Translations under genes and position numbers: made by a program | Notes under the pieces: generated by a model | The model's input: only the letters and a program-made list of their open reading frames with translations | What the model was told of the DNA's origin: nothing | The model's database searches: none | Assembly (NCBI GenBank): GCA_006226425.1 | Contig: SBGX01000010.1 | Span: 186,001 to 250,000, forward strand | Direction of reading: 5' to 3' | Source of the DNA: Bacteroidota bacterium | Lineage (GTDB): Bacteria; Bacteroidota; Bacteroidia; Flavobacteriales_D; Crocinitomicaceae | Length of the DNA stretch: 64,000 bases | Shown: one piece after another, positions 18,249 through 27,212 of the stretch | Layout: each line of letters opens with the position of its first letter | Numbering within the stretch: position 1 is the first letter of the stretch

Positions 18249-19037
18249 TTAAAAGGATAACACGGCCAGAATCACCAGGGTGGTCGAGGTTAATAATGTT
18301 ACAATTGGCGCCACCTGAGTCAGAATTTCTCTTCCGTATCTCTCATGTGGTTCCACGTAAATATAGTCATTGGCCTGTACCAACAGGTCTGCATATCTTA
18401 GTCCTTCAATCGTAGACATATCGAGTAAATACACCTTTCTTTCTCCTTCTTCCATCCGCATCAATTTCACCGTATTTGCTTTTCCTCGATTCGCAATTCC
18501 TCCCGCTGCTGCCAGGGCCTCCATCAGAGTCGTGTTTTCATTCAACAGAGGAACCACCTTGGCCGTACCTGATTCTCCGGGGAATACGATAATCCGTTTG
18601 TTAGTCAGCACAATTTGCACAAAACCATCAATATAGCCTCCTTTATTGTCATACAAATAGGAAATGGTATCCTCTGCCTGACCGACCGTCAACCCGGCCA
18701 GTTTTACCCGTCCAATGATTGGCAAATTGGCTTGACCATCCGGCTCAACCAGATATTCCAATTTCGGTTCAATTACGTCTGTCTGCATCCCATTGGCTCC
18801 TGCAATTCCACTCATTTCACGGATCACATTCGCTCCTTTATTTGTACTGATGAACATTCGGAAACGATCATCCGGTCCGATTTGATACTCTGATTTGGGT
18901 TTCATTGGAATCGAATCATACTGATATTCTCCTCCCTTCGGAGTTTTGAACATCACACTGCTGTTGATTCCACAACTTGACACAGAAAGGAGCAATATTC
19001 CAACTGCCAACGCACCTATCACCTGTCTTCCCGTCAT
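18249..19037 (-). CDS. Wza-like polysaccharide export outer-membrane lipoprotein
   Basis: The 262-residue protein starts with a lipoprotein signal (MTGRQVIGALAVGILLLSVS, then SC; cysteine near residue 22). A polysaccharide export domain follows (SEYQIGPDDRFRMFISTNKG, PDGQANLPIIGRVKLAGLTV), then an SLBB-like part (IIVFPGESGTAKVVPLLNEN). A hydrophobic C-terminal helix ends the protein. The family forms the outer-membrane export channel and works with the Wzc-like protein encoded 15 bases downstream. Its ATG overlaps the glycosyltransferase stop by four bases. Confidence 0.9.
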   Translation of the reverse strand: MTGRQVIGALAVGILLLSVSSCGINSSVMFKTPKGGEYQYDSIPMKPKSEYQIGPDDRFRMFISTNKGANVIREMSGIAGANGMQTDVIEPKLEYLVEPDGQANLPIIGRVKLAGLTVGQAEDTISYLYDNKGGYIDGFVQIVLTNKRIIVFPGESGTAKVVPLLNENTTLMEALAAAGGIANRGKANTVKLMRMEEGERKVYLLDMSTIEGLRYADLLVQANDYIYVEPHERYGREILTQVAPIVTLLTSTTLVILAVLSF

Positions 19038-20203
19038 CTTGATCCTTTTAGCAATTCATAATAATATTCCTCCATATCCTTTGCCAGGCGTGTATAATGG
19101 AACTTTTCTCCCACATACTCCCAGCCTTTCTGTGACATGGCGTTGCGAATTTCGTGATTTTCCAACAATAAACACAATTTTTCGGTGTATTCTTTCAAAT
19201 CCCCTTTTTCAATGACAAAACCTGTTTCACCATCTAACATTATGTCCCTGACTCCCCCTACGTTTGTGGAGATCACCGGAACATTGCTTGCCTGCGCTTC
19301 GATCAGACTCACGGGCGTCCCTTCATTGTCCGATGTCAGACAAATCACGTCCATTCCCGCATTGAAACGAGCGATATTCTTGATCCAGGATGTCATTTCA
19401 ATGTGTGCACCAAAACGCTTATTCAATTCTTTTACGCGGCTTTCTATTTCCGCTCTCATATCTCCATCACCTACGATAAAGACTTTGATTTGTTTCATTC
19501 CGCGGTTCAGAACCTCCTGAATAACGTCCAGAAAAAAGGCATGATTTTTAATCGCGGCCAGACGCCCAATGATTGCCACCGCCACCTGATCCTCCTGCAA
19601 TCCAAATTTTTTGCGCGTGACCTCCCGATTTTCTTCCCGATTTTCCTGAAAGCGTCCCAGGTCAAAACCCAGGGGAATGACCCGAACTTTTTCGGAAGCA
19701 CAAATTCCATACTCATTGGTCAGCTCCTGTTTTTGTAAGTTGCTAATGGCTATGATGCCACTAGACCTCTTTGCCAGGCGTTTTTCAATGGTCTTGAAAA
19801 CCATGGTTTTCAGCTTTCCAAAATAGGAATGGAACACGTGTCCGTGAAAGGTATGCACCACCACCGGCACCTTACACGCAAACGCCGCTTTTCTCCCTAA
19901 TGCACCTGCCTTGGAGGCATGCGTATGGACAATATCTGGCTCAAACTCCCTGATGATCTCCTTGAGGCGATTGTATGCCGCCCGATCTGATTTAAAATTT
20001 GGTTCGCGCTGCAATTCCTCCAAAATCATTGGCCTTACCCCATAAGCTTCCGGAATATGCAGAGAATCAGACTCCCCTTCTTCCGGCAAACCTCCGACCA
20101 GTAAGGTCTCGAAATCCTCACTCATGAAACGCGTCAGGAAGGTGGCATTGTATGTCGGTCCTCCGATATTAAAACGATTGATGATTCTTAATACTTTAGG
20201 CAT
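19034..20203 (-). CDS. GT4-type glycosyltransferase
   Basis: A 389-residue GT-B glycosyltransferase. The N-terminus MPKVLRIINRFNIGGPTYNA, the middle HTHASKAGALGRKAA and the C-terminal nucleotide-sugar part VAIIGRLAAIKNH with LTSDNEGTPVSLIEAQASNV (here shown as EGTPVSLIEAQA) fit the GT4 family. It probably adds a sugar to the lipid-linked repeat unit. It overlaps asnB by eight bases and the Wza gene by four, so translation is coupled. The sugar cannot be told from sequence. Confidence 0.88.
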   Translation of the reverse strand: MPKVLRIINRFNIGGPTYNATFLTRFMSEDFETLLVGGLPEEGESDSLHIPEAYGVRPMILEELQREPNFKSDRAAYNRLKEIIREFEPDIVHTHASKAGALGRKAAFACKVPVVVHTFHGHVFHSYFGKLKTMVFKTIEKRLAKRSSGIIAISNLQKQELTNEYGICASEKVRVIPLGFDLGRFQENREENREVTRKKFGLQEDQVAVAIIGRLAAIKNHAFFLDVIQEVLNRGMKQIKVFIVGDGDMRAEIESRVKELNKRFGAHIEMTSWIKNIARFNAGMDVICLTSDNEGTPVSLIEAQASNVPVISTNVGGVRDIMLDGETGFVIEKGDLKEYTEKLCLLLENHEIRNAMSQKGWEYVGEKFHYTRLAKDMEEYYYELLKGSR

Positions 20204-22049
20204 GCCTGAATTTTTTAAGATACCAGTTCTGAAAAACGAAATAAGCCCACATCAACTGATTACTCGTCCCCTGATTTTGAAAAAAGGAAGTTCTCATTTT
20301 GTGGACGGCCGCCACTTCAAAGATTCCCTGCTCTCTCAAAAAGTCTTCTTCAAACCATTGCTCCGGCACAAGTTCTTTCCAATTTTTCCTAATCCAGGCA
20401 TTCAAGGGCACTTCAAATCCTTGTTTCTTTCTGGTATAAATACTTTGTGGCAAATACTCCGTGAACGCTTCTTTCAAAATATACTTCCCCTTTCCCTGAT
20501 GAATTTTCCACTCCGGAGGCAAGGAATTTGCAAAATGTACGAGGTCTTTGTCCAAAAACGGAGTCCGTACCTCCAGGCTATGCGCCATGCTCATCAAATC
20601 GACTTTCTTTAGCATGTCGTTTGGTAAAACAAACTCCTGATCGAACAATAGAAAATCATTGAAATCGCGGTATTCTCTTCCATAGATCGGGTTGCTTGAA
20701 AAGCTATTGCTAAGCAGTTCTCCCTTTTGCTCTTCCCCTATGTTTGATGCTAGCAACCAGTAATTGGAAGGCCAGGAACTTTCCATCAATGCCAGCATTT
20801 TTTTTAATTGATTGGCTTTGCCCGGCTTAATCTTTTTGAGGATCGGATGAATTCCCGAAGCCGCAAATTGTAACATGGATTTCTTAAATGGCGAATAGGA
20901 CTGTGCTTTTTGGAAGGCCATATGCTTGCGGTATCCACCCAATAATTCATCGGCTCCATCTCCTGACAATGCGACTGTCAGATGCTTTCGTGTTTCCCGT
21001 GACAAAAACCACATAGCAATGGCTGATGAATCCGCAAAAGGTTCATCATAAGCGTCTAAAATATCCTGAAAAGATGTCCGAAAGTCCTGTTCCTGCAGAC
21101 GTACTACGTGATGTCGTGACTGAATATGTTTCGCCACTTCCAGCGCATAATGACTTTCATCAAATGATTGCTGATCCCCAAAAGAAACCGAAAACGTATA
21201 CAGTTCATCTTTTTGTCTTGCTGCGATCGCCGAAACAAGCGAACTGTCTATTCCTCCACTCAAAAAGGTTCCGATGGGAACATCTGCCTCCAGCTGTGAA
21301 ATGACTCCATACTCCAACTTTTCCCGCAGATCTTTACAGGCCTGCTCAAAACTCCCTTCGTACTTTGCTCCAGCATCCAGGGACCAATACGATTCTACTC
21401 GGATATGACTTCCTTTCAACTCCAAAAAATGGCCGGGAGGTAATTTCTGTACCTCTTCATAAATCGTAAATGGAGCTGGAATGTATGTGTACTGGAAGTA
21501 GTAATTGATTGCTTGTTGCGAAAGTGTTTGACCAACTCCCAATTCCGTGAAAATATCCAGTTCCGAGGCAAAAATCAATCGGTCTTCTTCAAAAGCGTAC
21601 AAAAGGGGATTAATTCCCATGCGATCCCTTGCAAGTAGGAGATAATCTTCATCCCGATCGTAAAATGCGATGGAAAAACAGCCCCGAAGCCTTTCCAGGC
21701 TTTCTCTTCCCTGTTCGATTAACAAACGAAATAAGACTTCCGTATCCGATGAGGTTTCGAAGCGAATTCCTTTTCCCAGCAACTCATTCTTCAGTTCCTG
21801 GTAATTATATATTTCACCATTGAACACCATGTGATATCTTCCGGAATCATCAGCGAAAGGCTGATTTGAACGCTCGTGTGTATCAATAATCGATAAACGA
21901 TTGTGTCCAAGGATCATGCTCTGCAACATACAAAGTTGCTGGCTATCCGGACCACGATGGTTCTGGAAAGCCAGGGCGCGCTCCATCTGCTCGAAATCCT
22001 TTTTTGAAGCTTCGTTGTTAAAAAGTTTTATTCCGGCTATTCCACACAC
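20196..22049 (-). CDS. asnB: Asparagine synthetase, glutamine-hydrolysing
   Basis: A 617-residue AsnB-type enzyme. The start is a GTG, which places the nucleophile at Cys2 (MCGIAGIKLF). The glutaminase domain includes NHRGPDS and FNGEIYNY. The synthetase domain has the PP-loop SGGIDSS (264-270) and SGDGADELLGGYRKH. AsnB paralogues in polysaccharide operons often amidate sugar carboxylates rather than make free asparagine. As first gene of this operon, that role is plausible but not proven. It is divergent from dacB across 38 bases. Confidence 0.9.
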   Translation of the reverse strand: MCGIAGIKLFNNEASKKDFEQMERALAFQNHRGPDSQQLCMLQSMILGHNRLSIIDTHERSNQPFADDSGRYHMVFNGEIYNYQELKNELLGKGIRFETSSDTEVLFRLLIEQGRESLERLRGCFSIAFYDRDEDYLLLARDRMGINPLLYAFEEDRLIFASELDIFTELGVGQTLSQQAINYYFQYTYIPAPFTIYEEVQKLPPGHFLELKGSHIRVESYWSLDAGAKYEGSFEQACKDLREKLEYGVISQLEADVPIGTFLSGGIDSSLVSAIAARQKDELYTFSVSFGDQQSFDESHYALEVAKHIQSRHHVVRLQEQDFRTSFQDILDAYDEPFADSSAIAMWFLSRETRKHLTVALSGDGADELLGGYRKHMAFQKAQSYSPFKKSMLQFAASGIHPILKKIKPGKANQLKKMLALMESSWPSNYWLLASNIGEEQKGELLSNSFSSNPIYGREYRDFNDFLLFDQEFVLPNDMLKKVDLMSMAHSLEVRTPFLDKDLVHFANSLPPEWKIHQGKGKYILKEAFTEYLPQSIYTRKKQGFEVPLNAWIRKNWKELVPEQWFEEDFLREQGIFEVAAVHKMRTSFFQNQGTSNQLMWAYFVFQNWYLKKFRHA

Positions 22050-22087
22050 TGGTGAATAATGTTGATTTTTACTAAAAAAATTAGGGG

Positions 22088-23554
22088 ATGAAGTTAGTAA
22101 GTTTAGTGGGATTTATTTCTTTTTTGTTTGTTTTTTTTGGCGCTCCATCACTTGCGCAGGATAAGCTTATTTCTGCTGGAAAAAAGTTTGTAAACGATCC
22201 TGAACTGGCACACGCAGCAATCAGTATGGCCGTGTACGACCTCGATCAGAAAAAATACCTGTTTGCACACAACTCCTCCATGGCCATTCCCCCAGCCTCT
22301 ACTGTTAAGCTATTTGCTACTTCCACCGCTCTTGAAATCCTTGGCCCTTCGTACCGTTGTGCCACCAGACTCTACAGTACAAACCACATTCAAAACGGAC
22401 AAATCGATCATCTTTGGATTCGTGGAGGTGGTGATATTTCCCTTGGGAGTCGATTTTATGAAGAAGAAGATAGTATTTCCAACTTCCTGAAAGCCTGGGC
22501 AGACGAACTTTATAAAAAAGGGCTTCGCCAAGTGAATGGTAACATTATCGGGGACGGCTCCGAATTCAGCTACCAGGGAGGACCTGACGGCTGGACCTGG
22601 AGTGACATGGGAAATTATTACGGTTCTCCTCCTTCCGGACTTCCGGTATACGACAATATGCTTCGCTACTATTTCAAGGTCAGTGGTCGCGTTGGAACAA
22701 GTGCTGAATTGGTCAGAGTATTCCCCGAAATTAAAGGCTTAGAGTTCACTCACAGCATAGAATCGGCTCGCGTACACGGAGACCATAGCTATATTTACGG
22801 AGCTCCTTATTCATACGTACGCATGGGGGTCGGACGACTCCCGCGCAACAGTGAGGCCTTCATGGTCAAGGGGAGTATCCCCGATCCGGAATTTCAGTTC
22901 GCTAGTGAACTCAAACGAGTATTACAGGAACGAGGGATCAAAGTCATCGGAGAGGCCAAAGGTTTCCGGACCATGGAGCAATCTCCGGCCAAGCTTCGTT
23001 ACAAGGGGTTGACCCTGCTCCACACCCATTACGGAGAAAGTATTTCGAGCATCGCTACCTGGACGAATATGCGGAGCGTCAACGTTTTTGCGGAACAACT
23101 AATTTCTCTGGTCGCTCATGAAAGCGGTCAATCAGGAAGTACCGGTTCGGCTACTCGTTTCCTAATGACCTACTGGGGAAAGAGAATTGAAACAGGTGGA
23201 CTCAACCTCCGGGATGGAAGTGGTCTTTCCAGAAGCAATGCCGTTAGTGCACAAAACTATTGCTCCTTATTGGAATACATGCATCTCTCAAAGCATAAAG
23301 ACGTATTCCGGGCAACTTTGCCCGTAGCTGGAGAAAGCGGAACGATGCGGAACATTTGTAAGAACGGCAGTGCTCGTGGAAGAATACAAGCAAAAAGCGG
23401 GACCATGAATCGCATCAAATCCTATAGTGGCTATGTCAACTCAGCCAACAATCGAAAATTGGCTTTTGCAATCCTGGTCAACAATCATACATGTAGCAAC
23501 TGGCAGCTCGTCAAGAAAATGGAGCACGTGTTCAATACCATGGCGTCACTCTAG
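22088..23554 (+). CDS. dacB: PBP4-type D-alanyl-D-alanine carboxypeptidase/endopeptidase
   Basis: A 488-residue periplasmic protein of the S13 family with signal peptide (MKLVSLVGFISFLFVFFGAP, ending SLAQ). The active-site triad is visible: SxxK as STVK (S71, K74), SxN as SVN in MRSVNVFAEQ, and KSG at 436-438. It trims or cleaves peptidoglycan cross-links. It is divergent from the polysaccharide operon and its stop overlaps that of ddl by four bases in convergent orientation. Confidence 0.93.
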   Translation: MKLVSLVGFISFLFVFFGAPSLAQDKLISAGKKFVNDPELAHAAISMAVYDLDQKKYLFAHNSSMAIPPASTVKLFATSTALEILGPSYRCATRLYSTNHIQNGQIDHLWIRGGGDISLGSRFYEEEDSISNFLKAWADELYKKGLRQVNGNIIGDGSEFSYQGGPDGWTWSDMGNYYGSPPSGLPVYDNMLRYYFKVSGRVGTSAELVRVFPEIKGLEFTHSIESARVHGDHSYIYGAPYSYVRMGVGRLPRNSEAFMVKGSIPDPEFQFASELKRVLQERGIKVIGEAKGFRTMEQSPAKLRYKGLTLLHTHYGESISSIATWTNMRSVNVFAEQLISLVAHESGQSGSTGSATRFLMTYWGKRIETGGLNLRDGSGLSRSNAVSAQNYCSLLEYMHLSKHKDVFRATLPVAGESGTMRNICKNGSARGRIQAKSGTMNRIKSYSGYVNSANNRKLAFAILVNNHTCSNWQLVKKMEHVFNTMASL

Positions 23555-24516
23555 GCCAGCTCCGCATCCAAAATTTCTTTCCAAAAATCACGGATGGTGA
23601 TCCCCTTGGTGTGAATCATCTTAGGGACAATGCTTTCTTTGGAAAAGCCCGGTGTGGTATTGACTTCGATCACATAGGCCTCGTCTCCCACCAACATAAA
23701 ATCGATTCGGGCAATTGATGCTAATTGAAGCAATTCATAGATGCGAATGGAAAGATCCTGAACTTTTTTCGTCAGCTCTTGTGAAATTCTAGCCGGTGTG
23801 ATCTCTTGCGATTTCCCCAAATACTTGGCTTCATAGTCAAAAAACTCCTGATCGGTCACAATCTCGGTCAGTGGTAAGGCCTGAATTCCCGATGTATTCC
23901 GATATACCCCGCAGGTTACTTCTGTCCCTTGTAAAAAAGATTCGATCACTACTGTATCCCCTTCTTCAAATGCCTTTTCAATGGCGGCATCCAGGTCTTC
24001 CCGGACGTTCACTCTTGAAATCCCGTAGCTGGAACCGGAATCTGCCGGTTTCACGAAACACGGAAGCCCCAAACGATTGCAGATAGAATCACTTTCTACC
24101 TGTTCTCGATTTCGTAACAAAACCGAATCCGCCACCGGAATCCCAAATCCTTTCAGGAATTGATTGCAAAACCATTTATCAAATGACAATGCGGAAGGCA
24201 AGGCACCCGAATTCACATAGGGAAAGTCAATCATATCGAAATAAGCCTGAAGTCTTCCGTTCTCTCCCGGATTTCCGTGGATGTATATGATCACTGCGTC
24301 CAATGTCACTGACTCATCCCCCGTCTCAAAACGCATCTCTGGACGAAGCAAGCGATATTTTCCCTCTTTCCAGTGTACCCACCAATCATCGCGCTGCACC
24401 TCTACGATGAGACCCTGATATGATTCGGGCATGTTTTCCTGAATCGTCCGGGCACTTTTCACTGAAATCTCATACTCAGAGGAAAATCCTCCGCACAGAA
24501 TTCCTATCGTTTTCAT
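23551..24516 (-). CDS. ddl: D-alanine--D-alanine ligase
   Basis: A 321-residue ATP-grasp ligase that makes the D-Ala-D-Ala dipeptide for peptidoglycan. Visible motifs are LCGGFSSEYEISVKSA at the N-terminus, HGNPGENGRLQAYFD, the ATP-binding CFVKPADSGSSYGIS, and the metal-binding C-terminus FMLVGDEAYVIEVNTTPGFS. The length is normal for the family. It has a -7 box 13 bases before its ATG. Confidence 0.95.
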   Translation of the reverse strand: MKTIGILCGGFSSEYEISVKSARTIQENMPESYQGLIVEVQRDDWWVHWKEGKYRLLRPEMRFETGDESVTLDAVIIYIHGNPGENGRLQAYFDMIDFPYVNSGALPSALSFDKWFCNQFLKGFGIPVADSVLLRNREQVESDSICNRLGLPCFVKPADSGSSYGISRVNVREDLDAAIEKAFEEGDTVVIESFLQGTEVTCGVYRNTSGIQALPLTEIVTDQEFFDYEAKYLGKSQEITPARISQELTKKVQDLSIRIYELLQLASIARIDFMLVGDEAYVIEVNTTPGFSKESIVPKMIHTKGITIRDFWKEILDAELA

Positions 24517-24529
24517 ACGGCATTTTTTT

Positions 24530-24537
24530 CAAATGTA
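24530..24537 (-). promoter_or_regulatory. Putative -7 box TACATTTG for ddl
   Basis: On the minus strand TACATTTG matches TAnnTTTG and ends 13 bases before the ddl ATG. There is no clear -33 TTG. Confidence 0.5.
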
Positions 24538-24912
24538 TTTCCTTTTTTTAAATGCTATTCACCTACTCAGCTAAAGTTTTAAGCACTCACTTATTGAAAA
24601 AAGTGAAAAACAAAATGTTTTAGGAATACAAGAATAAAAATCACAACTTTCTATAAACCAAATGAATTTTTCGCTAAACATCTGATAAATAAGTATGAAA
24701 CCCGGACCTTTACTAAATCATTTTTTTGACATTATAAAAATCCCAAAAAGTCGATCAGAAATAAGTTTTGTTTCAGTTAAGGAATTATTAATATTGTACT
24801 GTTATTATATCCAATATAATAATCTTTTTCAATAATATAGTGGTTAGGTTAAGTAGATCAGGCGACATCCATGTGATGTCGCTTTCTTTTTTCCTGAAAC
24901 TTTCGAGCTATT
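24538..24912. other. Gene-free, AT-rich intergenic stretch between ddl and the solute-binding lipoprotein gene
   Basis: No credible coding frame is present on either strand. It holds a perfect palindrome with 9-bp arms TTATTATAT/ATATAATAA around CCA at 24802-24822, followed by TCTTTTTC, and a second, GC-richer hairpin with a T-run at 24862-24892. Both hairpins are oriented to end plus-strand transcription, yet no plus-strand gene lies upstream. I find no TAnnTTTG box on the plus strand. A small RNA is possible but unproven. Confidence 0.4.
24862..24892 (+). terminator. Terminator-like hairpin with no upstream gene on its strand
   Basis: GCGACATC pairs perfectly with GATGTCGC around a five-base loop (CATGT) and is followed by TTTCTTTTTT on the plus strand. 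Read on the minus strand there is no T-run, so it does not serve the lipoprotein gene ending at 24913. Confidence 0.55.
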
Positions 24913-25890
24913 TTAATGCTGCTTGTAACGGTAAAACCTGGCCCGGTATCTTCTGTACTTTCTGAGTGATTGATGTATCTTGACTCCCGATAGGATCGGA
25001 TACTGAAAACGTCCCGCCGCATAATCCTGCTGACCTGCCTCTGAACTTAGGAACTCCAAAAGACGCTGTGCATTCCCCGGATTGTTCGCATACTTATAGA
25101 CTGCTGCTCCCGTGATCGAAATGAAGCCCCCCTTATGTCGTTGATTAGGGAAAAGAGGTTCCAAACTATCCGCCGCTTCCTGATAGCGCAAAGAGAATTC
25201 CTGAAACTCTGAAAGTTCCAGTAAGGCCACTATTCCCCCATTCAGGTTCTTCAAACGCTCCCTGGAGATCCCCCTTTGTTGTCCCACACATTGTTTCTCC
25301 ATTCGATTCAATAAACTATCGGATCGGGAACCATGCTTGAGCTGCATGATGAATTCAAAATTCTTCCAGGCCTGATCATTAGAATCGGGTAAAACTAGTC
25401 GCCCCGTAAAATCATCCTTTAAAACATCCAGATAATTCTTTCCCTTCACGATGAGTTCTGATCCTTTTGGGTAAAGGAGCACAAAAGGTGTTTTTGATAA
25501 AGCATACCAGTCCTTCTTCGGAGATTGATAAATCGGATCTACATGCTCGTTCAATTCTTCCGAATCTAATTTTCGAAAAAGATGTTGCGTAGAGGCTTCA
25601 ATCAGGCCCCGATAACCTTTCATCAAGATCAAATCCGTTTCGGCATTGTATCGTTCACGTTTGAGGTAAGCCATAATATCAGAAGCACTCATGTATATGA
25701 TCCTGACCCGAATGCCGGTTTCTTTCTCGAAGCGCGAAAACAGCCCTACGTCACGCTGACCCGAATGATCCATGTACACGACAACTTCCGGATGTCTGGG
25801 AGCTTTGGCATCTTCAATGGAACAAGCCGTCAGACCGAACAATAGTCCAAGCAGTAGTCCCATCCATCCAAACAGCCTTTTCTTCCACAT
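24913..25890 (-). CDS. Extracellular solute-binding lipoprotein (ABC transporter type)
   Basis: The ATG at 25890 gives 325 residues with a clear lipoprotein signal (MWKKRLFGWMGLLLGLLFG, then LTAC). The frame is open 70 codons further upstream, but that part is not signal-like and covers the promoter. The mature part resembles iron- or polyamine-type binding proteins: EVVVYMDHSGQRDVGLFSRF, ETGIRVRIIYMSASDIMAYL, and a C-terminal LLEFLSSEAGQQDYAAGRFQ. No permease or ATPase gene is adjacent, so the ligand and partner are unknown. Confidence 0.75.
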   Translation of the reverse strand: MWKKRLFGWMGLLLGLLFGLTACSIEDAKAPRHPEVVVYMDHSGQRDVGLFSRFEKETGIRVRIIYMSASDIMAYLKRERYNAETDLILMKGYRGLIEASTQHLFRKLDSEELNEHVDPIYQSPKKDWYALSKTPFVLLYPKGSELIVKGKNYLDVLKDDFTGRLVLPDSNDQAWKNFEFIMQLKHGSRSDSLLNRMEKQCVGQQRGISRERLKNLNGGIVALLELSEFQEFSLRYQEAADSLEPLFPNQRHKGGFISITGAAVYKYANNPGNAQRLLEFLSSEAGQQDYAAGRFQYPILSGVKIHQSLRKYRRYRARFYRYKQH

Positions 25891-25895
25891 GTAAG

Positions 25896-25933
25896 CAAAG
25901 ATAGAACTTGATGCAAGATGTTTCTTAACTTTG
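25896..25933. promoter_or_regulatory. Divergent promoter region with two -7 boxes
   Basis: A minus-strand TATCTTTG (25896-25903) serves the lipoprotein gene starting at 25890. A plus-strand TAACTTTG (25926-25933) serves the gene starting at 25951. The minus box lies only five bases before the ATG, giving a very short leader. Neither has a well-placed TTG. Confidence 0.5.
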
Positions 25934-25950
25934 TCCAAATTTTTAGCTCC

Positions 25951-26544
25951 ATGGCGGAATCGGCAAAAGAAAAAACCCAACAAAAAAAGATCAAGCAACT
26001 CCTGGCACAACTTCAGGGAGGAGATCTCAAAAAGGTGAAAGCAGCACTGGAAGGCCTGCAGGTACATGGCGATTCGGGGATCATTGCTCCTCTTTTTCAA
26101 TTTCTGATGAATTCCGAAGAAGGCCCAGCCTATTCCGAAGTACTGGAATTTCTTTCCAGCCTCAAAAATTCAGATTCCAAAAAAGTTGTCATCGCCTGTT
26201 TGCGAGACCGTAAATATGAAGATTGCAGACAACAGATTTTAAGTAGTATTTGGAACTCCCCCCTGGATTACAGCGAATACCTCAGTGACTTTGTGCGAGC
26301 TGCCGTTTCGTACGATTACATGGACTCTTTGGAAAGCCTGACGATCATCGAAAATTTGGATGGTCCTTTTGAGGAAAAAGAAGTTTTGGAAAGCCAACTT
26401 TTACTGAGAGATTACCACGAGGGAAAATTTTCCAAAAGCCGTGAAAAAGATCAACTGGTTAGTGAGGTGGCCCTATTCATCAAGAGCTTTAATGAGCATT
26501 TGGACGATTTCGATGATTTTGAACTACTAGAAGAGGAGGATTAA
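25951..26544 (+). CDS. Conserved protein with HEAT-like helical repeats
   Basis: A 197-residue soluble, acidic protein (from MAESAKEKTQQKKIKQLLAQ). The ATG at 25951 is chosen because the upstream TTG at 25918 precedes the -7 box. Helical units such as LKKVKAALEGLQVHGDSGII, LEFLSSLKNSDSKKVVIACL and an acidic C-terminus (LLEEED) suggest a small alpha-solenoid of unknown partner. Its stop overlaps the deoxynucleoside kinase stop by four bases in convergent orientation. Confidence 0.65.
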   Translation: MAESAKEKTQQKKIKQLLAQLQGGDLKKVKAALEGLQVHGDSGIIAPLFQFLMNSEEGPAYSEVLEFLSSLKNSDSKKVVIACLRDRKYEDCRQQILSSIWNSPLDYSEYLSDFVRAAVSYDYMDSLESLTIIENLDGPFEEKEVLESQLLLRDYHEGKFSKSREKDQLVSEVALFIKSFNEHLDDFDDFELLEEED

Positions 26545-27155
26545 AACAATCCATTAATTTCTGCATCGATCGAGTTAATGATCTTTCCGAAATCTTCCTG
26601 ATTTTCCGTAAAACAATTGTTGTCAATATCGACAATCAACAACTTTCCTTTATCGTACGTGGAAATCCAGGCTTCATAGCGCTCATTCAAACGCTTTAAA
26701 TAATCCAAACGAATGCTTTCCTCATAATCTCTCCCACGCTGCTGGATGTGGTTAACCAGGGTTGGGACACTAGCCCTCAAATAAATCAATAAATCCGGTG
26801 CCGAAACAAAGGATTCAATCAGATTGAATAAGGAAAAGTAGTTTTCAAAATCCCGGGTTGTCATCAATCCCATCGAATGCAAGTTCGGGGCAAAGATGAA
26901 CGCATCCTCATAAATCGTGCGATCCTGGATCACTGCGTGGTCCGTCTGTTTGATTTCCTGAATTTGCGTAAAGCGGCTATTCAGATAATAAATTTGGAGA
27001 TTGAATGACCAACGTTGCATGTCCTCATAGAAGTCATTCAAGTATGGATTCATCTCCACATCTTCAAAATGCGTATGCCACCCATAGTGCTTGGCCAACA
27101 TCTTCGTTAAGGTTGTTTTTCCAGCTCCAATATTCCCGGCGACCGCTATATGCAT
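26541..27155 (-). CDS. Deoxynucleoside kinase (dNK/dGK-dAK family)
   Basis: A 204-residue P-loop kinase. The Walker A is GNIGAGKTTLTKML, the substrate motif is FEDVEMNPYLNDFYEDM, the DRT motif is IQDRTIYEDAFIFA, and the lid arginines fall in QQRGRDYEESI. It phosphorylates deoxynucleosides for salvage. Sequence alone does not tell whether purines or pyrimidines are preferred. It is a single gene, with 57 bases before the next start. Confidence 0.92.
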   Translation of the reverse strand: MHIAVAGNIGAGKTTLTKMLAKHYGWHTHFEDVEMNPYLNDFYEDMQRWSFNLQIYYLNSRFTQIQEIKQTDHAVIQDRTIYEDAFIFAPNLHSMGLMTTRDFENYFSLFNLIESFVSAPDLLIYLRASVPTLVNHIQQRGRDYEESIRLDYLKRLNERYEAWISTYDKGKLLIVDIDNNCFTENQEDFGKIINSIDAEINGLF

Positions 27156-27212
27156 AGTTGAAAATTTTGAATGCCTAAATTACAAATATTGGATGAATTC
27201 CTGCTGAAAAAA

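Noticed and set aside
25891-26100. 70-codon N-terminal extension of the solute-binding lipoprotein
   Set aside because: It covers the divergent promoter boxes and overlaps the opposite gene start; the ATG at 25890 gives a proper lipoprotein signal.
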